Below, one piece after another: positions 55,403 through 64,000 of a DNA stretch of 64,000 nucleotides; the stretch's first letter is position 1, and every line of letters begins with the position of its first letter. Source of the stretch: Phytophthora sp. 'mugwort' (lineage: Eukaryota > Oomycota > Peronosporomycetes > Peronosporales > Peronosporaceae). The stretch is taken from positions 2,728,001-2,792,000 of the forward strand of contig JAUCEF010000008.1 in assembly GCA_033558025.1 (NCBI GenBank). The letters are read 5' to 3'. Under the pieces are notes generated by a model. That model was not told the DNA's origin. It saw only the letters and a program-made list of their open reading frames with translations, and did no database searches. Position numbers and translations under genes: made by a program.

Positions 55403-56492
55403 CTACAACGTAATTACGTATTTCCGCCTCCACCCAGTCGATAACTCCTTCATGGGACAGCGTGGGTGCAGTATACTGCCTTCACCGGGCAATGCGGTAA
55501 ACGCGGTCAGCGGCGTCTTACCGCTCAGCCGGTCTGCGGGCATCGTATTCAGGGCAGCCTGCACCACAGACAGGACTGCTGGCCAGTATTGTACGTGCAA
55601 TTTTCGCTCACTCAACAATACCTTTTAGGCACTTTAGAACCTCTCGGCTTACAACCTCGATAGTACCATTAGCGCAACGAGTATATGCGGTCGTGAAATG
55701 ATTTTGAGACCATAGAGCTTTTTGCAACCTCTGGAATCCTTAAAGTGGATACCAGGATCGGACGCCCAGTGGTGTACCACGCCATACCATTTAAACCAGT
55801 CGAGGAGACCGGTATATGCTTGGTCTGATCCAGCCTGTATATACGAAATCAACTCCACAAAGACACTCAGTTTGTCCTTAATCACAAGAACATTTCACTC
55901 CGGCTTCCGTCTTCACCATTGTCAGGAAATCAAAATGAATAACTTCATTGGGTTTTGGGGCCCGCAGAGTTTCGCCTGTGCACGCGACCACCCGCGGTCA
56001 CCATACAATGTAAGCAGTCAATCACAAACGTGTTCACATCCGACTCCAGCGAGTCCCAATAGAAAACACTCGACAAAGCCTGTGTAGTCGCCTTGGCCCC
56101 CCCCGGTGTCAACTAACGCTATCACGCACAGACGTTGTTGCATCTCGACGGCTAGGGGCGGGATCCAAATATGGTCTTCAGCCGCTACCAGCAGTTTCCG
56201 CTCGTCAACTCACCTGTCGTCGCTTATCGACACGGTTGGCGACGCCTGCGCTTCATCCTGAAACTTACGAATCGTGACTATGTCGGTCATACGAATCTGT
56301 CTCCTCCAAAGGAGAAACTTGCTCAACGACAGCATGTTGGGCAATACGCCGACCCGCCTTGTCACGGGGGTCACACGCACGCTGGCTTGAGGAAGCGTAG
56401 CTTCTAACCGAGACAGACGCCCTGCGTCTCTGTCTTCTTACGGCACGATGAAAGCCTGGCTTTCCTATAGTCCCGTGGGACAGGGTTCCCAC
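55403..56492 (-). pseudogene. Gypsy integrase
   Basis: The zinc-finger region is broken (DHIWIPPLAVEMQQRLCVIA near 56190-56130). Core: EVIHFDFLTMVKTEAG (first Asp, about 55950-55905), VIKDKLSVFVELISYIQAG, and HHWASDPGIHFKDSRG (second Asp, about 55770-55725). In another frame CANGTIEVVSREVL (Glu, about 55670-55630) follows, then the C-terminal WPAVLSVVQAALNTMPADRL (55585-55525). Confidence 0.75.
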
Positions 56493-56624
56493 GACTTGCG
56501 AACTTCTAGGTTAGATTTTAACTGAGTCTTTATTAGCATGCTCCTATGTTCCTACTTACTGTAAACTGCCTAATTAATGCATCGCCTAAGTCACCGGATT
56601 CTCAATGGGTGTTTTTCAAGCCAT

Positions 56625-56764
56625 GTCTCCTACCTAAGTGCGATTCATACCTAAAGGTGTCTCTCACCTAGGTACGATTCGTACCTAACTGTGTCTCTCA
56701 TCTAAGTGCGACCGTACTTAGTGGTGCGTCTTCTCTCCTAGATATGATCCGTACCTAGTTAGTG
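56625..56764. repeat. Four tandem palindromic units inside the Gypsy element
   Basis: Four diverged units of about 34 bp. Each starts with CTCNNNCTA and contains a near-palindrome such as CCTAGGTACGATTCGTACCT (56668-56687), and each is separated by TGTGTCTCT or similar. They lie between RNase H and integrase. Confidence 0.72.
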
Positions 56765-56899
56765 GGCGCCCCATGGTATATGGTCCCACCAACTGGTCAT
56801 GGGCCATCCATCAGGAACACGCCCCATTACACGCCCGCTCATATGGTATCGCTGGCCCTGCTCCCCATTTGCTCAATAAGTCGCCCCAGGCATTTATCT

Positions 56900-58016
56900 C
56901 TCCAGGAACGTGTTCGATCACGTAGTTAAAGGCCATCAGTGATATGGCCCACCGCAGAAGCTTATCAGCTTGATAGCGAGCCATGGCGCCATCCGTGGAA
57001 TAGGGTTGAAGATATACAACACATTACGGTGGTTCCGTATACAGACGGAAACTACCTAGTCGTAACAATAGATACTCAATCGTCGCGTAGCTTCAACTAT
57101 TACGAATGCTTCATTTCAATAGTCGCCCAACGGCTCGCTGCACCTACAAATCGGCCACTTATAAACGCTAGTGGCCGGTGGGTCTATTGCTTAAGTGGCT
57201 GCGGAACCTCCTACGGGTCCAACTGCGTTGGCACAGCGGCCCAATAGTCTTGGATGGTGTCTGTGTACAAACACAACTCAGCGGACGGGCCAACGGCACC
57301 GTTTTCAGTAACATTTGACACACATCCTCGAGACAACGAGCCTCTGCCTCATCCCAGCCAGTCTCCGCAAACTGGACCTTTGTAATATCGTTTTCTTCCT
57401 CGAACGGGCCGGTACTGCGGCTCGGTCCAGGGCGCCGTAGAGTGTAGCCGTCGTCTTCGAATACACGGGGATGCTCTACCGCATCGAGTTTACAGCGCAC
57501 AGAATTGTTGGAGCTCGTCGGATAACGTAGGCGCTTTCATCTCCTTTTCGATCCTATCCGGGCAGTTGCGACACACTCTGCCGAAATCATTTTCCACACT
57601 ACTTTACCTGCCGCGAGTAGAAATTACATTTATTGCCGTGCAGCTTCAAACCGAACTGCTCGCACCTCTCCAATACACCATCCAACAAACGGAGGAGCTC
57701 ACCCTCCGTTCTTGCGTACCCAAAAATGTAGTCCGTTGACACCTCGAGTGTCGATCGTCTTCCGCGGATCAGCGGTAGGGTCGATGTCTTGTGCCTTTTT
57801 GCGTACAATACGTGGGGCTGACGACTGCCGGCGTCTGTGACTCAGATATACGAGGCCGTGTTCCAGCAGCGCGGTCGTATGCATATTCAGGAAAGCTCTG
57901 TCATTCGGGGAGTACCGCCTCGGGCGTTGCTTCGTCGGCGACGCCTCCGGCTTCAACTTCACGTGCAACGGTACCACTCGCACCGGCGGGTCGCTGCCGC
58001 ACTCGGTCGAAAACAA
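56900..58016 (-). pseudogene. Gypsy reverse transcriptase and RNase H
   Basis: The RT start is in 58016-57699: PVRVVPLHVKLKPEASPTKQ, RPRRYSPNDRAF, then APRIVRKKAQDID. 57808-57599 gives TEGELLRLLDGVLERCEQFG, LKLHGNKCNFYSRQVK. The YxDD block between these pieces is missing or unreadable, so a deletion is likely. CAVNSMRSIPVY-type and AAVPARSRKKT sequence follows in other frames at about 57500-57400, then the RNase H start (PRLLGRCANAVGP) near 57240. Not functional. Confidence 0.7.
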
Positions 58017-58321
58017 TCCACGCGATTCTTCAGGATCGTTTTTTTTTCAAGCCGACCCTGGCTTTGCGGGCTCAACCCAGCGCACACTGCAGCGTCCACT
58101 TTTATCTCCTAGAGCCGCACGACATCACCCGAGGCCGACGGCTTCAAAGTCGCCGCACTCGCCCGCGTCTCTATAGCGCTCGACATTATCGTCATCAGGA
58201 GTGTGTTCCCGCACAGTTCGTGGAGCCGGTTAACTTTCGGTAGGGGCGTCTGCTCACTCGGTGCCGGCGCTTTCGTGTTCCCTGCCTCCGTAAGCCCCTT
58301 GTCGGGCGTGGCATCTCTCGA

Positions 58322-58985
58322 TCAGGCTAACAGGTCATCGGTGGAATAACCGAGGACGGCCATCATCGGCTGCCCCAGCGTCAGGTCCACCGATGGGTTC
58401 ACGTCCTCGAAGTAGCAGCTGATGCCGCGCAACAGCAGCGGCACCGCGGACGTGGTGAGTTGCACCTCGGCGAACGTAGCCATCCGTCTGACGTCGAACG
58501 CTTTGCCTCCAACCGGTGTCAGCTGCACTTCTCGACACTTGATCTCCACCGCCTTACCCGCGGCCACCAGCGCGTCGACGCGATACCTTGTGTGACAGCG
58601 AGATAGCAGCCCCCGAGTCCAGCGAAAGCGCTTGCACTCGGACGCCATCTACGACTGCTTCAGTCGTTCCTTGGTCCTCCGTCTTGCCCTTGACGACAAG
58701 CGACGCTTCGTTCGGCTTGCTCGACATCGCAGGGGGTTTCACGCGACGCCCATTGGCGCGTGCCACGTCCTTCCGAGTCCTCAGCTCTTTGAGTAGCCGG
58801 GCGGTCACCGGCTGCACTAGTGGGCAGTCCCTGACCAAATGGTCAATCTGGCCACACTTCAAGCAAGGCCTGGCTGTCGAGCCACCAACGGCTGCTCCCG
58901 GAGGCGTACCTCTTCCACCGGTACTGATCCAGCTGGAGCGACTGGTCGTCGCGAGTCCCCCCCCCCCCCCCTCCTCGACCGTCAT
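58322..58985 (-). pseudogene. Gypsy CCHC knuckle and retropepsin
   Basis: PCLKCGQIDHLVRDCPLV (about 58870-58820) is a C-x2-C-x4-H-x4-C knuckle. LSLDSGAAISLSHKVSRR (about 58630-58575) has an intact D-S-G-A protease site. After a frame change 58648-58322 continues with FAEVQLTTSAVPLLLRGISC and ends VLGYSTDDLL. A C15 run at 58957-58971 encodes Gly on the minus strand at the frame start. Confidence 0.78.
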
Positions 58986-59033
58986 CTGGACCCGCTTGCG
59001 TCTTGGTTGGTAAGGACCCGGGGCTCGCCGCTA

Positions 59034-59577
59034 CTACAGCGGCGTGCTCCAGGTCATGAACTCTTTCATGGGCCCTGTCACCCAAGTACAGAAGGGCACA
59101 ACCTTCTTCTTGTACTTCTCGTTCTCCTGGAGCATTAGCCGCACCGCAATCACGACACCGAATCCTTCAGAAGCGAGAGCTTCGGCCAGATAACGAACCA
59201 GCCGACGCTGCTCGTGCTCAAGCCGGTGAGGTTGTGCTTGTCCACGATGGTCTCCATTTCGGCCTGGAGATACATTATCCTGGGCGCTGGCTGGGGTTAT
59301 CTTGTATCTCTGTGCAGAGGCTTCATCGACTCGTCCACCACCGGGTAATCCGCATGCGTAGGGGTAGCAGTCTGTAAAAGTAGCGAACCCATTGTGATTC
59401 AGCGATGCTCTGCGGCTGCGAGGTGTTGAACTGGTAGCGCTTAATGATCCCCTTGGTTCTCGACCCCACACAAGCCCCAATGGTCATCGCGCAGACGGTG
59501 CTCCACTCGGTTTGCAGCGCGTTCACGGCAGCCAGGTACGTGTTGTACCTCCTAATGAAATACCTCCTGTCTTGCAT
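59034..59577 (-). pseudogene. Gypsy Gag
   Basis: Minus strand, start MQDRRYFIRRYNTYLAAVNA, then CVGSRTKGIIKRYQFNTSQP and IAESQWVRYF. After a frameshift near 59330 it continues with YLAEALASEGFGVVIAVRLM and VVPFCTWVTGPMKEFMTW. This matches Gag of the oomycete Gypsy group with short RT IDs. Confidence 0.68.
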
Positions 59578-59875
59578 GGTTCGTCCTTAACCGTGGCGTT
59601 GCGGAAGCGCCGGGGCGGCAGCAACGCGACGTCAGGTGGCCCCTGGGCTCGCCGTAGCCATGGGTGCATCGTCATCCCCTTCGCCGCCATGAGGCGCGTT
59701 GAAGGGATTCGGGACGTGAAGAGGTAGGCCTGGCGACGCTGGCCTCGGCGCTGGACTCTCCAGCTGTGCGTTCACCGGCTCGTCACACGCTTCTTGATCA
59801 GCCATCCCGGCGACCGGTTGCTCGGAGTTTCAGTCTTGTGGCTGTGTCCTGCACAAAGAACTTGTAACTAAAGTT

Positions 59876-60152
59876 AACTTTAATATATTCCCACCGGAAC
59901 TTGAGCTCTCCAATATAAAACTGATTGATTTACAAGACTACCTTTCCTTGCCTAGGCATCTGTATACTGGCGAACCGTCCTCTGGGTTCATTGAACCCCT
60001 TGGCGACCGTCCCTCGGGCAACGGTGGCCTTACATGTGTCACCCGTGCCTCCGACGCCACAGATTGGGTGAAGCGCTCTTGACCGTAACTCCGCTCGAGC
60101 CGGTAACTGGTGCAATTGGTACTCGATTACGCGAGGAGGCCGTCGCTGAATC
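59876..60152 (-). repeat. 5' LTR-like repeat of minus-strand Gypsy
   Basis: Partner of 54374-54652. Gag starts about 300 bp further along the minus strand. Confidence 0.75.
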
Positions 60153-61177
60153 TTCCCAAAGTCGACTACGTGGGAGCGATGTGGCGGCAAAGTTTTGCTT
60201 CCCCCATGGTCTCTCGCTGCGTGCCAAAAGAGGCATCACCTGAGTTTCACCTTGGCAACACTGTCTGGCTTATTGGAATGAAAAGGTAGAGCAACATGCC
60301 CAAGGTTTGAAGGTTCGTCTGATGAAAGTGCCACGTAGTTTAACCTCTGTATGTCGACCAGCTGGCACCATTTGTTCTCAATCAACGCCTGAGAAATAAA
60401 TTGGTGCAACATCTGTCTCGGGAGTTACAAGAAAAAAGTTCCCGGAGTGCAAAATATGAGCTCTCACCGCAATCCAGAACGGAAGCGCTCCTCTGGGCCA
60501 CAACAGCATGGCATGAGCTTGGTCACCAAGTCATTATTGGTGGTTTGACCTAACAGGACAAGAAAGACGTTGCAAATGAACCTTAGAGCAGCATTGTAGA
60601 GCGCTGAAGTGTGTGAAAGGCATTGAGGAAGCCGTTAATGGCTCGCGATGCTGTCGATCACTTTTTTCATTAGACTATACAACCATCAGCAAATATATAT
60701 TTGCATGGATTCGAATATCGACCGGCTGAACACACTTAAATTCACTATGCACCTCGAGTGCTCAATCGGACTTAAACAGTAATAGATAAGTACAGTCAAT
60801 TGACGGTGAACTGATTCTCAATAAGTAATGCGGGTGAGGTGCAATACCGCACCGAAGTGAGAAAAAAATGCGCGACAACAACTGAATGTTATGGTCCCAG
60901 TTAAATCACGAAGAGCTAGCGACTCTAGTATTAATAGTTCATCCTTCGTTTCATTTTGCAGAAAGATGTCAAGTTGCAGCAAATTGTTTGGCATGACATA
61001 AGGCAACAGCAGAGGCTCATATTGAACGGTAAAAATATAAAAAGTAAAAGCGAATTTTCGCGCGGTGGACTTTCCAACGGTGTTGAATTGTATGGCGCTC
61101 TACCTGTTGTCTGCAGCCGCGAGCTAAGAACTCAAGGGACATCGCGATCAGCCCGCGCTGTGCTCCAGCGGCTACAA
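60153..61177. other. Non-coding interval between Gypsy element and phosphagen kinase
   Basis: No supported gene. It includes the 3' flank of the minus-strand kinase gene and old repeat DNA. Low GC, no long frame. Confidence 0.5.
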
Positions 61178-63544
61178 TCAGCTTGAATGTGCGGTAGGCG
61201 TGACGCCCACAGATGCCAGCACGTCCTCGTAGCTCTTGCCAGCCTCCAGCTCTTTTTCAAGGTCAATCAACTTGCCCACACCGTCAATCATCGTCTGCAC
61301 AAGCTCCACCTCCGACTTGCCGATGCGGGCCTTGTTAGAGATATCCCACATGCCACCGACGGCTGTCGAGTGTTCACCGGCAGAGCCACGCGGCTGGAGA
61401 CCGAGAGGAGCGCAGACAGCCTCAAGTGCATGAGGATCGGCGCCCAGCTTCTCGAGTTTGACGAACATACTCGCACGCAGCCCCGTACCCAAGTTGGATG
61501 GGCATGTGCCGAGGAAGCCGAGGTGGTCGTTATGCATGAAGCCATATCCATTAGCCTTGATACTCTCCTCCACGGCTGCCACAGCCTTCACCCAGCGTGT
61601 AAATACCTCGACGATGTTTCCATCGCTCTGCATCGAGATGACTCGCATATGATCTTCTTCATTGCTCCACACTAGGAACGTCTTCTGGTCGTTGTGGAAA
61701 ATGCCACGACCACTTGGCCAGTCGCGAGCAGCCCCTGCACCCGTCAGTAACGTGCCACCGCCTGGTTTCTGGAAGAGAAAGTGATCTTTCTGGAGCTGAT
61801 CCTCTTCCTCTTTCGTCATGTTGCTGAGTGGATAGTATTTGCCCTTCAACTCTTCGGTCAGCGTTGAAAGACCCGTGGAAATAAGGTTCTCCACCTCGAG
61901 TCGTTCAGCACGCGTCGTTCCTGGTGGTAGACTCAGTCCTCGAATGTTTCGGCCAGCACGCACACGCGTCGACTGCACATAGGCATTGTCAATTTTGTCG
62001 GCGTTGACGAGCTTGGACACATCCATATCCGTGTGGTGCTTATCCTCTGGCTTGAATCCGTGCCAGCCTTCAATCACCGGGTCGTAGAGTTCCTTGAACA
62101 CCTCGTAGCACTCTTCGTCGCCAGCAACAACACCGACACCGAGGTGCGGGTTGTCGATACCTGTCTGAATGGCCATATCCAGAGTGTATCCCTTGCTCGA
62201 GTGTTTATCCTTCAACTTGTCATACAATTCCTTGGTCAAGTGTTTAGCCATCAAACTGCGGTGCTTGGCTGTGAACACCGGGTAATTGTCCTCATGCGAC
62301 GGCAACACGGCGATGCTCGTTGACGATGCGACGAGTGGAGCACCAGCGTCAATGACAACAGGCGGAACCGACTCGGTAGGGATCAGAGCATCAATGGACT
62401 CACCAGCCACCAATTTTTGCTCCATGGCAATCAGCAGCGCAATGCCATTAATCATGGTCTGCACCAATTCAGCCTCCGAGTGGCCGATGCGTTGCTTATT
62501 GCTGACGTCGTACACGCCACCGACTGACGCTGAGTGTTCCCCCGCGGTTCCTCGCGGCTGGAGATGCAAGAGCGAGCAGATCTTCTCGAACCGTGCGACG
62601 TCCTCCGTCAGCTTAGGTAGCTTCACCATGACACTCGCCCTCAGACCAGTTCCCAGATTCGACGGACACGTACCAATGAAGCCCAGGTGTTCGTTGTACA
62701 TGAACTCCTTACCCTTAGCCTTGATGCTTTCTTCCACGCTCTTGATGGCTCGACAGAAGCGTTCAAACACGGCTCCAACGTCTCCTCCATCCTGCATTGA
62801 GATGACCCGCATATGATCCTCTTCGTTGCACCAGACCAGGAACGTCTTGTCATTATTGTGGAAAATACCACGAGCCGAGGGCCAGTCTCTCGCAGCTCCA
62901 GCAGCTTCCAGTAGCGTGCCCCCACCAGGCTTCTGGAACAGAAAGTGGTCTGTGATGAGCTGGTGCTCGTCTTCAGGCGACATGTCGGACAGTTTGTAGA
63001 ATTTGCCAGCCAAGTTGCCACTCATGTCCCCGAGCGCAGCCTGTAGCAAGTGCATGACGTCCTTCCGGTGCGCACGCGATGTAGCTGGTGGCAACGGCAT
63101 CCCGCGGATGTTACGACCAGCGCGAATGCGCGTCGAGATGACAAACTCGTCGGGTAACTTGCCGTTCGTCACGTGGGCTGGGTCCATGTCGCATTTGTGG
63201 TGGTCGCCAGGTTTGTAGCCATGCCAGCCCTCGATCACGGGGTCAAAGAGTGGCTTGAAGAGCTCGTAGCACTCTTCGTCGCCGGCAGTGACACCCACAC
63301 CGAGGTGAGGGTTATCCACGCCCGTCTGGATCGCGCGCTCCAACGTATAACCCGTGGATGTCTTAAGCTCCTTGAGTTGCGCGTAGATCTCGCGTGTCAG
63401 GTGCTTGGCCATAAGCGACCGATGCGCTGGCGTGAACTGCGGGAAGCCCGTGATCTTGGCGTCCGTGAGCTGCGCCGACGAGAGCTTCTGTGCCACTTTG
63501 TTGGGCGACACGGCGGGTGGCGCTGCGGCGGCGTCTTCAGCCAT
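61178..63544 (-). CDS. Two-domain phosphagen kinase (taurocyamine/arginine kinase type)
   Basis: Single-exon frame of 788 codons, start at 63544. Two tandem ATP:guanidino phosphotransferase domains, about residues 35-390 and 420-780. Each has the N-terminal helical part (LMAKHLT), the VxSTRxRxGRNIRG ATP-binding region (136-148 and 523-536), NEEDHMRVISM (240-250 and 628-638), and the active-site GTCPSNLGTG with catalytic Cys at 293 and 681. Both domains look intact. The enzyme transfers phosphate between ATP and a guanidino compound to buffer ATP. A two-domain enzyme in Phytophthora has been reported with taurocyamine preference; the substrate here is inferred from that. Gene fusion of two copies is the likely origin. 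The first 34 residues (MAEDAAAAPPAVSP) are Ala/Pro-rich and look disordered. Confidence 0.95.
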   Translation of the reverse strand: MAEDAAAAPPAVSPNKVAQKLSSAQLTDAKITGFPQFTPAHRSLMAKHLTREIYAQLKELKTSTGYTLERAIQTGVDNPHLGVGVTAGDEECYELFKPLFDPVIEGWHGYKPGDHHKCDMDPAHVTNGKLPDEFVISTRIRAGRNIRGMPLPPATSRAHRKDVMHLLQAALGDMSGNLAGKFYKLSDMSPEDEHQLITDHFLFQKPGGGTLLEAAGAARDWPSARGIFHNNDKTFLVWCNEEDHMRVISMQDGGDVGAVFERFCRAIKSVEESIKAKGKEFMYNEHLGFIGTCPSNLGTGLRASVMVKLPKLTEDVARFEKICSLLHLQPRGTAGEHSASVGGVYDVSNKQRIGHSEAELVQTMINGIALLIAMEQKLVAGESIDALIPTESVPPVVIDAGAPLVASSTSIAVLPSHEDNYPVFTAKHRSLMAKHLTKELYDKLKDKHSSKGYTLDMAIQTGIDNPHLGVGVVAGDEECYEVFKELYDPVIEGWHGFKPEDKHHTDMDVSKLVNADKIDNAYVQSTRVRAGRNIRGLSLPPGTTRAERLEVENLISTGLSTLTEELKGKYYPLSNMTKEEEDQLQKDHFLFQKPGGGTLLTGAGAARDWPSGRGIFHNDQKTFLVWSNEEDHMRVISMQSDGNIVEVFTRWVKAVAAVEESIKANGYGFMHNDHLGFLGTCPSNLGTGLRASMFVKLEKLGADPHALEAVCAPLGLQPRGSAGEHSTAVGGMWDISNKARIGKSEVELVQTMIDGVGKLIDLEKELEAGKSYEDVLASVGVTPTAHSS

Positions 63545-63590
63545 GGTTTAATGCGTCGTACTTTACTGAGACTTGCGCGGCTTGGAGCTC

Positions 63591-63606
63591 TTGGTGCAGA
63601 ATGAGC
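63591..63606 (-). promoter_or_regulatory. Oomycete-type initiator of phosphagen kinase gene
   Basis: The minus strand reads GCTCATTCTGCACCAA, matching the oomycete initiator core GCTCATTYYNCA. It is 47 nt before the ATG, a usual distance for short oomycete leaders. Confidence 0.7.
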
Positions 63607-64000
63607 TACGTTTGGGGGTTGCACGTGAAGATCGCAATGCAGTCGTGTGTGTCGGAAAGACTGTGGCAAAGTATACTGAGAGTGAGATAACTGCCTGGTG
63701 AATAGTCTGGAGGACGTGAGGAGCCGCGGCTGTCAAAGATTCCGCGGCGGTTGGACTATATTGTGTACTCCACACCTATTTCGCTGGAAGTTCGTTGTTT
63801 AGCGTGGCAGAGATCGAAACTGTCACGCCGTTTGACTCAACCAAGTAATCGATGACTCCACGTGTAGAAAATCCTACAAACACGGTCCCTTTTGATGCAA
63901 TACTTCAGGTCGTTCAGCAGCACTCTACCGAAGACGGGGCGCTGAATTAGCAATCGCACAAGCTGCAAGTATAAACAATATAGAACACTGAGTATGTTTT
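63607..64000. other. Promoter-proximal and edge sequence
   Basis: No supported gene up to the window edge. Probably holds upstream control elements of the kinase; no further motif is recognised. Confidence 0.4.

Larger units (their letters stand above)
54374..60152 (-). mobile_element. Decayed Ty3/Gypsy retrotransposon, minus strand
   Basis: Direct repeats of about 279 and 277 bp (54374-54652 and 59876-60152) bracket minus-strand gag, CCHC, protease, RT, RNase H and integrase. A purine tract (TTGGAGGGGGAAGTG on the minus strand, 54665-54679) lies next to the left repeat, where the 3' LTR should begin. The outer edges of the repeats are diverged, so exact LTR termini and target duplication are not fixed. 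Many stops and frameshifts. Confidence 0.8.

Noticed and set aside
1..64000. tRNA, rRNA or other structured RNA genes
   Set aside because: No cloverleaf with A and B boxes or rRNA core was recognised by eye; a tRNAscan or Rfam run would decide.

Overview
The window looks like oomycete nuclear DNA, most likely Phytophthora or a close Peronosporales relative. Five points support this: a fused two-domain phosphagen kinase, a single-exon full-size PDR/ABCG transporter, very short GT-AG introns (54 to 90 nt), an oomycete-type initiator (GCTCATTCTGCACCAA) 47 nt upstream of the kinase start, and several transposon families (hAT, pogo, mariner-like, IS630-like, tyrosine recombinase, chromovirus Gypsy, Copia) in the mixture typical of these genomes. 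No search was run, so the assignment rests on recognised motifs.

Layout. 1-3681: decayed Ty3/Gypsy chromovirus pol (+), cut by the window edge. 3682-13200: a transposon graveyard. It holds a mariner-like transposase split in two by a pogo-like element that keeps terminal inverted repeats, a hAT remnant (+), and an IS630-like transposase with a likely intron (-). 14368-18423: intact PDR-type ABC transporter (+). 18424-24292: a MITE-like repeat and a hAT remnant (-). 24293-32429: an 8.1-kb Gypsy chromovirus (+) with two 342-bp LTRs, a 72-bp tandem repeat between protease and RT, and a long antisense reading frame in its 3' part. 33441-40255: a gene island with three genes on the same strand: sphingosine kinase, EF-hand protein, CPA2-type cation/proton antiporter. 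41822-46556: a Copia element (-) with two 355-bp LTRs and a perfect GGAAT target-site duplication, inserted into an older reading frame. 46557-52430: tyrosine-recombinase remnants on both strands and an IS630-like fragment. 54374-60152: a decayed Gypsy element (-). 61178-63544: two-domain phosphagen kinase (-).

The probably functional host genes are the ABC transporter (xenobiotic or lipid efflux at a membrane), sphingosine kinase (lipid signalling), the EF-hand protein (calcium binding; its 5' exons do not join cleanly), the antiporter (K+/H+ or Na+/H+ exchange) and the phosphagen kinase (ATP buffering). They sit in two or three small islands separated by repeats. Nearly every transposon carries stops or frameshifts. 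The Copia element and the 8.1-kb Gypsy element are the youngest, judging from their paired LTRs (about 8 differences in 355 bp and about a dozen in 342 bp, counted by eye). The most unusual features are the antisense frame in the chromovirus, the Copia primer-binding site that overlaps its own start codon and matches the initiator-Met tRNA anticodon arm, the pogo-in-mariner nesting, and tandem hairpin repeats in the minus-strand Gypsy element.
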